Source: Rhizodiscina lignyota (lineage: Eukaryota > Ascomycota > Dothideomycetes > Aulographales > Rhizodiscinaceae). From it: a DNA stretch of 64,000 nt. Each line of letters begins with the position of its first letter. The stretch's first letter is position 1. The DNA is taken from positions 2,542,001 through 2,606,000 of the forward strand of contig ML978121.1 of the NCBI GenBank assembly GCA_010015805.1, read 5' to 3'. The position numbers and the translations under genes are program-made. Below, one piece after another: positions 45,175 through 56,456 of the stretch. The notes beneath the pieces are model-generated. The model ran no database searches. It saw only the letters and a program-made list of their open reading frames with translations, and had not been told where the DNA came from.

Positions 45175-46093
45175 GGAGGAGGCATGATTGGGTTTGGGTC
45201 TGCGAGAAGAAGTTTTGCTGCGAGTACTTTTTGGTTTTGCATTACATCAAAGGTGGATCAATCTGCATACCCCTGGCGAACTGATAAGAAAGTTGAGCCG
45301 AATTTGCGGCGAGGGTTCACTGACTTTCTGCTTCCACAGGCACAAAGGCGAGATTTGTTTTGTCGGCTCCATACGCATGTGATACAGAGCAGTCTAGGAA
45401 ACAGACTACTGCATTCCTCATAGCGAATTTGCCGAATAGCCGTATCAATTACTGGGATGATACTTTCGTTTCAACACACCTCTCGTCTTTCTGCTCTCCT
45501 ACCACTAACTGAAACAATGACAATCGTATTCTTAGCAAACATCCCTCGCGCGTGTATCTCTGACTCGCTATGCTCCGCATTCGGCCTTTCTCACCATCCT
45601 CCCACATCAACTACGCCATTCAACACACCGTTCTCGCAAGCGGCCTCGGCGACCTAGGTCTCCCTCTCATCTGATGTTAGCCTTACGTACTACGGTACTT
45701 TGGCTGGCTCCCCGCAACTGCTCTGTGCGCATCTGGTTCAATTCCCTTCGCTTTCAATCTCCTAACCTGCGGCTCGAAAATAGTAAAGGACTTTGTGACT
45801 TAACAGGTCTTACATTGCAGTCTTGGCTTTAATCCGTGATATCACTGAGACATGGCGACTCGGGAAGCTCTGGGGAAGGTCCAATTAATGCAGCTAAGTA
45901 GACCTAGGTTCCCCGCGTAGACTGTGGGGTAAGGGGGGCCCCAGATCTAGTGCTAGTGGCAGAGCATTTCCTTTGTAGTTATTTCCGCGTGCCGTTATTT
46001 CCGTGACCATTATTTTATATCAAGAAGTCGAGTATTCAATCTCTTTTACCTTTCCAGCCTTTTTGAAATTGATATCTGACAATTAGATTCATC
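45175..46093. other. Intergenic, no clear content
   Basis: About 920 bp between two plus-strand genes. A TTTTATAT stretch near 46012-46019 could serve as a TATA-like element for the oxygenase gene. A GTTATTTCCG decamer occurs twice with slight change at about 45978-46002. I see no gene. Confidence 0.4.
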
Positions 46094-47209
46094 ATGCCTC
46101 ATGCTAGCGAGCCCGAATTGGACCATTTCATTTCTGTCAAGCCCACCAAAGAGAATTTGGAATACGCGGACCTTGTCTGCTTGGACTTCTCGAAATGGAA
46201 CGACGACGACCCGGAATCAATCAAGGCTCTCGCGGAGCAGTTGAAATATGCCATGAGAACTCAAGGCTTCTTTCTGATTGAAAATCATGGGGTCTCGAAG
46301 GAGACCATCGACAGACAAGTCGACATCGGGTACAATGTACTCACTAAGACTCCGTTGGAGGAGAAGCAACGGCTCGAGGCGAAAATCAAAGCCCGTGGAT
46401 CGTACCAAGGCTTCAAATTAAGGAAATACTGGACAATTGAAAACGGCGTGAAAGATCAGATCGAACAGTACAACTGGAATCGCGACTTGTCCTTATTCGA
46501 CCATCCATCGACATTCAAGCCTTTCATTTCAGAGGTACAGGAGCTGAATGATTACCTGCACAAGGTAATACTCCACCGTATCTTAACTCTGTTCGAGGTG
46601 TCACTCGAACTGCCAAAAGGATATCTGGTCTCGAGACACAAGTACGAGACGTTTGATGAATCTTGGTTCCGTTACATGATGTATTTCCGGGAGCATGAAG
46701 AGGGCGATATGGAAAAGACCGGAGGCCTTTGGCTGAAGGGCCACCAAGACTTCGGCACCATTACCATGCTCTTCAGTCAGCCCATGATCTCCCTTCAGCT
46801 CAAGGACCACTTCAGTGGCAAGTGGCGCTATGTCCCATATAGACCTGGTGCCATCTTGATCAATGCTGGTGAATTCATCGAATGGTGGACTGGGGGATAC
46901 TACAAGGCGACCATCCACAGAGTCCATCAACCACCAGCCGATCAGCGCAACCAAGACCGATGTGGCTTGTTCTACTTCACGGTGCCAAACGAGAACGTCC
47001 CGATCAACACTCTCATCGATGAGTCTCCTGTCCTTCGAGCTGCCGGAGTCCAGAGACGATTCGAACCCGGGGAGGAGCCGACTTCGGAAATGTATGTGAG
47101 AGCAAGGATTGGAGCGTACGGACAGACTAGCATTTTCCAAAAGAAGAACAAGGGGGTTGATGGAGAAATGATCGGAGGCATTAAGACGACTGCCACACAC
47201 ATCTCATAA
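46094..47209 (+). CDS. 2-oxoglutarate/Fe(II)-dependent oxygenase (IPNS-like)
   Basis: A single exon encodes 371 aa. The fold is that of the isopenicillin-N-synthase-like dioxygenases: an N-terminal DIOX_N region (LVCLDFSKW ... GFFLIENHGVSKE) and a C-terminal double-stranded beta-helix. The iron triad is H217 and D219 in GHQDFGTITML and H275 in ATIHRVHQ. An Arg (DRCGLFYF) sits ten residues or so later, where the family binds the 2-oxoglutarate carboxylate, although the usual R-x-S is R-x-G here. Fungal members oxidise small metabolites, including alkaloid and polyketide intermediates, and some catabolic substrates; the substrate here is unknown. It converges with the carotenoid-oxygenase gene 278 bp away. 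Confidence 0.88.
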   Translation: MPHASEPELDHFISVKPTKENLEYADLVCLDFSKWNDDDPESIKALAEQLKYAMRTQGFFLIENHGVSKETIDRQVDIGYNVLTKTPLEEKQRLEAKIKARGSYQGFKLRKYWTIENGVKDQIEQYNWNRDLSLFDHPSTFKPFISEVQELNDYLHKVILHRILTLFEVSLELPKGYLVSRHKYETFDESWFRYMMYFREHEEGDMEKTGGLWLKGHQDFGTITMLFSQPMISLQLKDHFSGKWRYVPYRPGAILINAGEFIEWWTGGYYKATIHRVHQPPADQRNQDRCGLFYFTVPNENVPINTLIDESPVLRAAGVQRRFEPGEEPTSEMYVRARIGAYGQTSIFQKKNKGVDGEMIGGIKTTATHIS

Positions 47210-47487
47210 CTTATCCACTCTGTTCCAGGCCTGTCGATGAACGGGTTCGTTACCGCTGTGGGAATGCTAGCCGCCTGCGGTAGATAAGTGTTGTATACCG
47301 GATGTGCATGGGCCGGATTAGAAACAGACTCAGTACTGCCATTGTGTTTTGCCATAGCGAATATGTTGAATAGCCAGATTTAATCATACAATTATACTAA
47401 GCTTTTGTCAATCCTTCCATCATTATTTGCCGCGATTTGTCTATCCTGAACACCGTACACTACAAGAACTCAAACGAGTGCGCAACC

Positions 47488-49251
47488 TCAGAAATCATTG
47501 GCCTCTCCACGTTCAGTCACATGCGCTCCATGAAATCCAAATCCGACCACGCCCTCAACCTGTGCTTTGCCCACCTCAGTCATAGTCTTCGCATCCAAGC
47601 AAACCAAGTAGCTCTTGCCGCTGTTTCCGTCCAGCACAACGCTCAGGATGACGCCATCGTCCTCCGAGGTTCCGTTAGGGTCGGCCACGAAAATCGGCTC
47701 GCCTGGAGTGGCTCCTTGCTCCTCCCAGTAAATATGCGACTTTGTTTCCGAATCGAACTTCACGAGTCCGTCCATGAAGGTGCTAAGACCACGGTCGACG
47801 ATACCGTACGTGTAGCGGTGGGGCTTGGTGATGTATTTGCCGTTGAGTACGGGCAGTTCCATCCCTTGGGCCATTTGCGAAGTGAACTCAATGGTACCTA
47901 ACTTGGCTCCCTTGCTAGGCTCAGACGGCACATCGGGTAGGCGATAGCGCCGGTATAGAGGACGAGATGTATCACCCCTCTCACCACGGTAGGCGTCACT
48001 ACCCGGTGCGGTAGACTTTATATTCTCGTAATAGAACTTCTTAGCTACGTCAAGGTTGACATAGGCTGCGAGGTCGCAAATGATGTCAATTTTGCCAGGC
48101 TCGGTCTTTGACTCTTCAGTCCACGCGTTGACGGTGTGGAAGGAGTAGAAAGCGGGGGTTTCGTAAGTAGCGAGCAGTCCCTTGCCGTTCTTGCGATCAA
48201 TGACGTGCCATCTAGCGGGCTTTGACTCATCGAAAGGGGAAATGGCATCAAGAACGTTGCGATGCCACATGATAGAGGCACCTCCTTTGGCCAGATGGCT
48301 ATTCCATACGCAGAGGATGACGTGGTCAGCGGTGAGGAACATTGAGTGAAGATATGCCGGCACATCTGGAATGGTAGCAAGAATGTCCGTTTTGCCCGTT
48401 GCGGCAGAGACGCGGAAGACCTTGTACTCGGATTGCATGCCAAAGTTCAGATTGAAGTTGAAGATGTCGCCGGTAACTGGATCAGACTTGGCATGCGCAG
48501 CAGACAGAGGGCCTTTAAGGTCCGGGTGCAGCGATGTCTGCTTTGCAATACCGAGGGGCTCAAGCGTTTCGGGGTCAAGCGCCTCCATGATGACAGAGTC
48601 TGTCTTGGTATGCAGAGTTTGAATTGCCTTTGACTTATCAACAGTGGATGACTTCAGACCAGTCGGATTGCCAGGCATGTTGATGGACACGGTGACTCCG
48701 ATGTTAGCGGAAGATCGCGTCGATGTTCTGTCATCGAGAGCGGCCTTGAACGAGCTCTGGGCCTTCTTGAAGAAGCTCTCGCAAGGATCCCGCTTGTTGC
48801 CAAACGAGAAGCCTGCAAAGTCATTGGACTTGCGCATATTCTCCAAATGGTCGTCGCATATCGAACGAGAGTTGTAGAAAACTCTGGTGTTGGAGGAATC
48901 GTCGTTGGGTTGCAGCTTAAAGCGGTGGACTTTGGAGAAACCATCGAACCAATGTGACATGGCAAGCTCTGTGCCGTTGTTGGTCTTGAGCTTATAACCT
49001 CCTGGTCCCGTTCTGTACAAAGTACCCGCTGCATAGGTTGGAATGTTTCCAGTTACGGAAAGCTCGATAGGCGTGTGCTGCTCGATTGAGCCATCGAACT
49101 ATGAAATTATCAGCAGTCGCTCCTACTTCCAACTGGAGACGCATATACATACACCCTGGTCGTTCATCCAGCCATTGAAGGGTTCCAGCTTAACAGCAAC
49201 GCCATTTCCGTTTCCAGCGCCGGTCGTTTGAACAGTCCCGTGCGGTGCCAT
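47488..49251 (-). CDS. Carotenoid-oxygenase (RPE65/CCD) family dioxygenase
   Basis: Exons 49251-49153 and 49098-47488 (54-nt intron, donor GTATGT, acceptor TAG) give about 569 aa. It is a non-heme iron enzyme of the carotenoid-cleavage family, a seven-bladed propeller whose iron is held by four His. Candidate ligands appear in the family order: SAAHAKSD, YLHSMFLT, FHTVNAW and the final GFHGAHV. Other family landmarks are GTLYRTGPGGY, SHWFDGFSKVHRF and IFVADP with a following acidic pair. Fungal members cleave carotenoids (such as torulene in Neurospora CAO-2) or stilbenes (CAO-1, resveratrol). I cannot assign which from sequence alone. No signal peptide, so it is probably cytosolic or lipid-droplet associated. 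Confidence 0.9.
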
Positions 49252-50105
49252 ACTGAAAGGACGTAGAAGTTTCAAGGGCGAAGAGAGTATCTTTGAGACG
49301 ATTGGACGTGATGGAGCAGGGAGCATATGATTATGATGAGAGAGATAAAGGGGAATCTAAGGATATTATATAGCATCTATTAAATCCGCAATGACGATGT
49401 TGACAATGGGTCTGTAGGAGAAGCGTCGTCTGCATGAAAGCACACACCGAACAGAAGAGGCAAGTACGGACGTAAAGCCACTTGAACGGTGGAAAGATTA
49501 AAAAGTCCCTCATGGTGTCAGACTGCCCCGTTTACCTACCAAAGCCGCAGCTAACGACTGCTGCCCCAGTTTGAATAGCTGGGCACGCTCTTATACAAGG
49601 GTTAGCGAGCATGTCGCGAGAGTATGCGTCAAGAAGCGAAAGTAACGTCTTGCGAGCGAATCAGCTGAGCCGTAGTAAGCTCTGGGGATTTGCTTCCCTC
49701 GCACAGCCGTATCCATGTAGCGGAGACATATCCATGGGTGAGGCGAGTCCGATGTGGTCGTTCGGTGAATTGTTTCAACGGTGGGATCTGGCGATGACGC
49801 CGAGTTGCTTGTCGGCCGTAACGTCCCAGTGTGTAAGAACCTTGAAGCGAGAACGACCGGATCCTTTAGGACTCGACCTCGACGTTGCCAAGATGCCGAA
49901 GCTCTGCCGTATTCCCAACTTTAGCCGCAGAACGGCACTAGTGCCATATCAAACATCAGGCCACTTCGAGGTTCAAGCGCGCGTCTCGAACGGCGACGGC
50001 GTTTTGCTGCAGCAGATTCTGCAGTCAGTTCAGCATCGTGCAAGGCCCACAGGATCACTAACACATGTAGCGACCTTTAAAGGCCCGTAGGCTAAACTCT
50101 TCAAG
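49252..50105. other. Intergenic, divergent promoters
   Basis: About 850 bp. A 159-codon plus frame (49611-50090) has no recognised domain and overlaps the expected promoter; I do not call it a gene. No other element seen. Confidence 0.4.
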
Positions 50106-51125
50106 ATGTCACTTCCTTCGCCACAAATTTCCAAGAAACTCCGTCGTCTTCGCATCTCATTCACAATGCAGCTCAAAATCAGCAGCTACTTCCAGGGAGA
50201 CAACTTCTCAGAGAAAGGGGAAAGACGGAAGCCTCCGGAAGTCCCGCCTCCGAAAGATGACACCAAATATCTCAGCGACGAGAAATCAAAGTTGAAGGCT
50301 CGCCTGAAATTGGTGGGAGAAGAGACACGAGTTGCCTATGCCGATTGCGAGAGATACTCTCCACGCGTCAAAGCCGCCTACTTAAGAACCTATATGACAA
50401 AGCGATGCGCTCAAATCCCTTTTGTCCCCAAGCGCCAGGATTACACAATCATCTCAGTCATAGATGCAGACACTCTTGACGCGACCATGGCACTCCAGGA
50501 AGAGTTCCCAAATGCATCCATCGGCGTGTTGAACATGGCGTCCGACAAGTATGTTGGCGGAGGCTTCCTCACAGGAGCACCAGCTCAGGAAGAATCACTG
50601 TGCAGACGCTCAACTCTGTGGCCCTGTTTGATGGGCGTTAAGGATCAGTTCTATCCTATTCCAGCTACCAGCGTCTTGGTCTCACCTGATGTTTTCGTCT
50701 TTCGTACTGGATTTGAAGACAATTTTCGAATCTTACCTTGGAGCGAATGTTTCTTCATCAGAATCATTTCTGTCGCTGCAATTTACAAGCCTCGAATCCA
50801 GAATGGTCGGTTTGAGAACCATGCTGATCGGCAACTAACAGCTACCAAGGTTCGAGAGACGCTCAGAGCTGCATTTCATGCAGGGTGCAATGTACTCGTG
50901 CTCGGTGCGCTGGGCTGCGGTGCCTTCAAGAACCCTCCGAGAGCAATTGCAGAGATCTTTCGGGATGTTCTCAATGAGAGTGAGTTCCTCGTAGCGTTCG
51001 AGCGCATAATCTTTGCCATTCTCGATAGCAAAAAAGTTACGTACGGGGCAAGCACGAACAACTATGAGATCTTCCGGCAAGTCCTGGTCCCCAGAGACGA
51101 GAACACAGAGAAAGAAGCGAGTTAA
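50106..51125 (+). CDS. Microbial-type PARG-like (TIGR02452/DUF2263) macrodomain protein
   Basis: A single exon encodes 339 aa. The diagnostic signature of bacterial-type poly(ADP-ribose) glycohydrolases is visible: VLNMASDKYVGGGFLTGAPAQEESLCRRSTL, i.e. the GGG loop followed by the catalytic QEE. After it come SPDVFVFR and the macrodomain phosphate loop region LVLGALGCGAFKNPP. These enzymes remove ADP-ribose chains or monomers from proteins or nucleic acids. Residues 1-60 are basic and probably disordered. Either ATG at 50106 or the in-frame ATG at 50166 could start translation. It lies 266 bp upstream of and in the same direction as an SRA-domain gene. The actual substrate is unknown. Confidence 0.82.
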   Translation: MSLPSPQISKKLRRLRISFTMQLKISSYFQGDNFSEKGERRKPPEVPPPKDDTKYLSDEKSKLKARLKLVGEETRVAYADCERYSPRVKAAYLRTYMTKRCAQIPFVPKRQDYTIISVIDADTLDATMALQEEFPNASIGVLNMASDKYVGGGFLTGAPAQEESLCRRSTLWPCLMGVKDQFYPIPATSVLVSPDVFVFRTGFEDNFRILPWSECFFIRIISVAAIYKPRIQNGRFENHADRQLTATKVRETLRAAFHAGCNVLVLGALGCGAFKNPPRAIAEIFRDVLNESEFLVAFERIIFAILDSKKVTYGASTNNYEIFRQVLVPRDENTEKEAS

Positions 51126-51391
51126 TGGGAGTTCCGAGTGGGCGGGGGCGTGTTAGCGTCATTGCAAGATGTGTTGCACGTGCCTCCTGTCTTCACCATG
51201 AAGATCCAGGAAGTCGCGTTACCGCGACAAAAATCTGATAGTTGCCTTCGCGTTGATCCCGCAGAAGGTGCAGCGCGAGAAATGCCCTTTCACCGACACT
51301 TTACGATCTTTACTTCACCGCCTACACCATTTTCTCATCAAAACATCGTCAAATGTCACCGATTTTACATCGGCCACCCTAATCTCACAAT

Positions 51392-54345
51392 ATGGCCACC
51401 GCCGTCCTCACTACGACGCGCCCTCCGTCGATGATAAGCCCAGAGGCTCTTCAAAACACTGCGTCATGGATCAGAGACACGCTCGATCCTTTGATCGCGC
51501 GAGAAGGACCGGATATCATGTGGCCTGATGATTGTTTGGCCCTGCAGGAGTTGTTCCAAAACTTACAGTTCTTCCCTTTGAGTAAAAATGTCATCGCCGT
51601 TACAAGGATTCACAATGCAGTGAGAGAAATAGCTGGCAAGGCAACTCGTTGGCCGCACCGGCTGGCTGATGCCTGCGACAACGTATGTTTGTTCCCCGTA
51701 GTGCTCTTTCCGAGTCTCACTGGTGTGCAGGTGATTGAGTTGTGGGAGCGCATACATGGATCTCTCGAAGCCATCCGACCTCCGTTGTATGAGCGTGGTG
51801 GAAGACTATGGAAGATCTCCGCTATTAGTGACCTGACGCGCGATGACATGTTCGCGCGCTGGTCGAAGCAATCCCCCAATCTTGTCGATGACGAACGCGC
51901 ATACAGCCATTATCTAGACGAGTTTGAGCCAGGCCATTGGTGGATCAACGCAATGCTTGCCTTTCGAGATGGCATCATCGACTGCAAGTCAACAGACGGC
52001 GGGATTTGCGTCGACAAGCATGGTGCTTATGCCATCCTTATGAAAGACGATGATGAGATAGCCAGTTCGAATCCGCATAGATTCACATACCGCTGCCGTC
52101 CAACCGACAAAGGCAGATACAAGTTAACGGCGGCAAACTTCAACTCTCGGCATCCGATCCGTATACTGAGGTCGCACTCTTTGTCTTCACTGTGGGCCCC
52201 AAGAGCAGGAGTTCGCTATGATGGGCTGTATGTTGCAAGGATGTTGCCATAGCCATGGACACGAGACTAATCAATGGATTTAGATATCGTGTCAAAGGGT
52301 GGAGGCAATACATACCAGACAAGGAGAAGACCAAAGAAAACCCACAACTTACGTGGGAAGTCGAATTTGAGCGAGAGGAGGGACAGGTGCCGATGAAGGA
52401 TGTCCTTTTGTCGCCTCAGGCCGCAGATGTCGATGACTACCGCGAATACAAACGTCTCCGACGTCTCCAACGCGAATATCTTCGCCATCAAGCAATTGCA
52501 AGGCTTACTGGTGAACCTGCTCCAACGTTCGTAGAGCTCGAGAAGACCCCGTCAAACTCAAAGCCGCTTCCGTCCCGCGCACAGACTATGTATAAGGACG
52601 GCCGTATCGTCTTTCCTCAAGCTATTACCGCCCAGTCTGGAACGACAATGAGTATGGATTCTGCCCAGACATTGAAGAGGTCGGAGTCGAAAAGAAGGAC
52701 GCCCTCTCAAAGCTCCCAGGTAATGGCACCTTTTGCTCGTCATCAACCCATTCCAAAGCCGAGCATCCCTGCTATGCTTGCTGCAGTGTCGCCGACTGCT
52801 TCGCGGCCAGCTACGATGTCCAGTGCTCACTCAGGCACGGATAGTTCTTCACGCCCTAATCCTTTCGGCTCTGCAATGTCGCCTTCTCGTCAAACGACCG
52901 GTTCCACGACTTTATCCTCTAGCGCTCCAATCACATCTCAAGCGAGTTCATCAACGGCAAAATCTCATTCTACAACATCTACCAAGCGTACCATTGCAGC
53001 GAGCCCTATGCGCCATGTCATCATTGCATCGCCATCTAGTCCAGAAGCAGAACCTGAAACACCGAGAAAAGCGAAACAGAGTGGTAGGGATGGCACTACG
53101 TCTCTCCTCACTACCCCAAAGAGCCCTCGCGAAGGACGCAAACCCAGCTTCCTCCTTCCCTTCAGCAAATCACGCGGACACTCACCACCAGACGATGTAT
53201 CGCAAGCATCGCACTCTTCACACAAGCTTCGTGCAATGCCCGGTTCTTTCTACACTCGAGGAGAGAGCCCTCCGTCGGCCTCTAAAACAGCATCGCCACA
53301 CCTTGGAGACAAGGGCTCCAACGAGGAGCGTAGATCGTCAATTCTGGGGCATTTCTCGCGTCTCTTCGATGGTGTTGAGGACTCAAGTCTGGTCTATCGC
53401 GCCCGCAAGCCATCACCTAATACTAGCACTCCGCTACGACTCAACATCGAGCACATCACACATAATGAGACTAAGAGGAACAGACAACAGCTACACTTAG
53501 ATGAAATACCAGTATTCAGGGAAGTTGACTGGTCTGCTCCGACGTCTTTAGAACGCTTCCAGAACGTTGATACCATCATGATGTCGCCGTGCTCCCGTCC
53601 TTTGGCGCTCCGAAGAACTATTACGCCTTTGAGTCTGGGACGCACCGCCACGGAGTCTGCATCTATCGGTAATCGTTCAGTACGATCCGTTCAATCGGCT
53701 CAGCAATCTGCTCCATCTCTCCAGCGACAACCTCCTGCCGCACCCCCAGCAGATCGCCGCGCCATTGCCCGCGCGAGGTTCCAGCGTCTCCTTCAAACAA
53801 GACCAAGCCCATTCGAGACCCACGAAGCCGCCAACCGCTTCCTTAAAGCCCTGATTCGCGTATGGCCAATGCTCAGCGAGGCAGAGTATCCGGACATGCT
53901 GGTGGCAGAACCGCGATCCAAATCCGTGTCGACTCTCGACTTCGATGGCGCTGCAGCTACTAGTCCTACCGGCAGCGCTGAGATCGCTGAAGTGGAAGTC
54001 GATGGCACAAAGGACAGCGATTATGATACTGAAGATAGCGAGGAGTACGATATTATGAGCGGACCGGCTCCCGACCCTGATGACTACTTCGGCTCAGCCG
54101 CTCGGTCTGATGACGGGAAGGTCATCCCGGATATGGTGTACGATGCGCTGAAGATCGCGTACAAGCTGCGCGAGCATCGCAACGAGAGGTTTGAGAAGCG
54201 CACTATCCCCGCGCTCGGATGGAGGGGCTTGGACGAGTATCACGCGAAAATGCGAGCGGAGGACGTGGCGAGGGTACTACAAGCGAGGATGAATCGCTCA
54301 GGCGGAACGGATGAGTTGGACGACTTGGATCCGTTCACGACGTAG
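51392..54345 (+). CDS. SRA-YDG domain protein with long disordered C-terminus
   Basis: Exons 51392-52227 and 52284-54345 (56-nt intron, donor GTATGT, acceptor TAG) give about 965 aa. Unspliced, the region looks like two genes; splicing restores VRYDGLYRVKGW, the YDG signature of SRA domains, across the junction. The N-terminal 180 residues are helical with no recognised fold. The SRA-like domain spans about 190-330 (HGAYAILMK, FTYRCRP, RHPIRILRSHSL, APRAGVRYDGLY). SRA domains flip and bind modified cytosines, as in UHRF1 and bacterial SRA-HNH proteins. Residues about 375-760 are Ser/Thr/Pro-rich and disordered. A folded acidic-basic C-terminal part follows (ARARFQRLLQTRPSPFETHEAANRFL and PDMVYDALKIAYKLREHR are its strongest pieces). 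No RING, PHD or SET domain is apparent. Confidence 0.82.
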
Positions 54346-55018
54346 CTTCTCTGGTCTTGCGAGTGCTGAATTTCGGGGAAGAGGTTTCGGAGACGAAGAG
54401 GTCTACCGGACGGAACGATAGCGCAGATTAGACCACAAATGCAATGATATCGATTCAGAGACCGAAAGGCACGCACGTGGACGATTGTGTAGGCCTATGA
54501 AAAAGGTTTCATAATGCGCTATAGTCATACACTAGCTACCATAACGTATAACCCGATACTAGTCGTATCAAAAAGAAAAAGGGAAGTCCAAAAAGACCAC
54601 CTCAAATTGACAGACATCCTCCCCGAATCGTAATCAGCATCCACTGATGTCTGAGACCCTGCCAAAAAAGCAAAACGCCTCTCCAGGTATCATATGCGCC
54701 AGCCAAATCATGTGGTAAAAAATATACCCCTGTAGCAGAAGAAGCCTTTCCCATGCAATGCAAATAATGCCGCCCGAATGAATCCGTTGTAGAAAAGACA
54801 CCTCGTGAAAGTAAAGGAAAAATCTAGAGATTCTGGGGAATCATGAAAGGTAGGTAGGTGAAAAGCCGTCAAAACGAGGTCGCTGAATTGCAGCAAAAAG
54901 AGCAAGACCAGAGCAGCGAATGGACACGCTCTGGTGTGTTATCGAGCCGGCGACCGTGGAGTATTGACCAGCGATGGGTGAGCAGTGCAGCGTACGGCAT
55001 TGAGGCAACAGCGCGTTG
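54346..55018. other. Convergent 3' flanks of the SRA and FYVE genes
   Basis: About 670 bp. Moderately A-rich around 54560-54600 and 54660-54720. No gene seen. Confidence 0.4.
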
Positions 55019-56456
55019 TCAGAACGTGCTCCAGCTCCAGTCCCGCGGCACGCTCTGCGCCAAACTGCCAATCTTCTGTCCCCACCCGCCCTGCGCTCCC
55101 TGTCCCGCGTGTATCTTAATGCCCACCGGGACGCCCGCCATGCGCGGGCTGCTCGTCTCCGTGTCCTGGCTGCTGGCGGCGCTATTGCTGCGCGAGCTGC
55201 GCATCAGCAGCCACTGCTCGTAGTCGGCGTAGCAGGCGTCGCAGGCGCGCTGCACGGTGCCGTCAGGGTGGAAGCGCGCGTGCTGGTCGAGCGGGACGGC
55301 GCCGGACGAGTGCGAGTGGCAGAAGATGTTGCCGCAGCGGCGGCAGTGGTGGCGGCGGGCGATGAGGGAGAAGCTGGTTGCGCAGGAGGGGGAGGTGCAT
55401 TTTGGAGAGGACGGGTCGGGCTGTGGCGGAGGCATTGTTAGCATTGGGTCCTTGACTCAGAGGGAGGCGCCTTGGTGGCGATGGTGTTGAAGTGCTGAAA
55501 CATTTGTTTAAGTGGGGAGATGCGGAATCAGAAGGTGAGCATGTGCGCGATTGTGTAATGTGCTGGGCATGATTGGCCTGCAAGCCGAAAGCGAGGAGTA
55601 AGAGAATGTAGGGAAGATGCACGCACACGCGCGAAAACGTGGGCATGCAGGGTTCAGCATGAGATCGCTCCCGCGTGGGGGTCTTCCCGCCCGGTGGTCG
55701 CATGTGAACACGTGAAAGTGCGTGGGCCTCAACGGCCATCCCAATGGCTTGGGACCGGATGGGGGAAGGGAAAACAGACGTCATGCTCGCGTGCAGGACT
55801 CGGGAAAAGGGATGCATAATAATAATTGAGAGGGTGTGTCGATCCTTTGCGCGCTGCGAAAAAGAAGAACGCAAGGAGTGTAGGATGGTGCATATGAAAA
55901 GCAATGCGCAAGCACAAGATATGAGGGATTCAATATCGCGGGAAAACAATTGGCTGAAAACGCGCAGTTGCTGCGATAGGAATGAAACGGATAGAGAACT
56001 GTCTCAACGTACCTTCCAGTGATCTCGCGTGGGTGGTCCTGTCACTTTGCCCAGCGCGTCGTCGCTCCATTCCTCTGTTATGACTCTGCTGATGCCGGAC
56101 TCGAAGCTACCAGAAGTTCCCAGGCGCTCTGCAGGCGCCCGTACGCCATCATGGCTTTCGAAGCTGGGTCTGCTTCCGTCCTTGGGTGGCGAGTTGCGTA
56201 TTGGGTTCTGGGTGGGTCGGAGGACGGCGGGGATGTATAGAGGGGCCTTCGCTTGTCGCAGCTGAGGGTTGGAGCCGACTGGGCCTGGCATGTACTGGGC
56301 GCTCGGTGAAGGTGGTGAGATGCTCGAACTTGGAGAGCTGGCGTTTGTGGACGGTTGATTGGGGTTGAATTGAACGCCACCGTTATAATAGTGGCCGAAG
56401 AGTGGTGGCGACGCCAAGGGCGGCGCATTCGAGTATTGAGCGGTCATTACGCTCAT
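55019..56456 (-). CDS. FYVE zinc-finger protein
   Basis: Exons 56456-56013 and 55420-55019 give about 281 aa. The intron of 592 nt (donor GTACGT, acceptor preceded by a TGCTAAC branch) is by far the longest here. The first exon is low-complexity, rich in Pro, Ser and Asn, and ends TGPPTRDHWK. The second holds a FYVE finger with the basic signature RRHHCRRCGNIFC and paired cysteines (CTSPSCATSF ... CDACYADY), followed by a Ser-rich tail. FYVE fingers bind phosphatidylinositol 3-phosphate on endosomes. The join DHW-K-P is expected from similar fungal proteins. The start at 56456 is the first ATG in the frame; another follows three codons on (SVM). A wrong exon pairing would be the main error. 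Confidence 0.78.

Noticed and set aside
45735-45745. GGTTCAATTCC, resembling a tRNA B-box
   Set aside because: The flanks do not pair into a T-arm and no acceptor stem or anticodon arm can be built upstream.
49611-50090. 159-codon plus-strand frame
   Set aside because: No domain; it overlaps the promoter of the PARG-like gene and lacks conserved-looking blocks.
52228-52283. Two separate genes at 51392-52252 and 52255-54345
   Set aside because: The SRA signature YDGLYRVKGW is rebuilt only by splicing a good 56-nt intron, so it is one gene.
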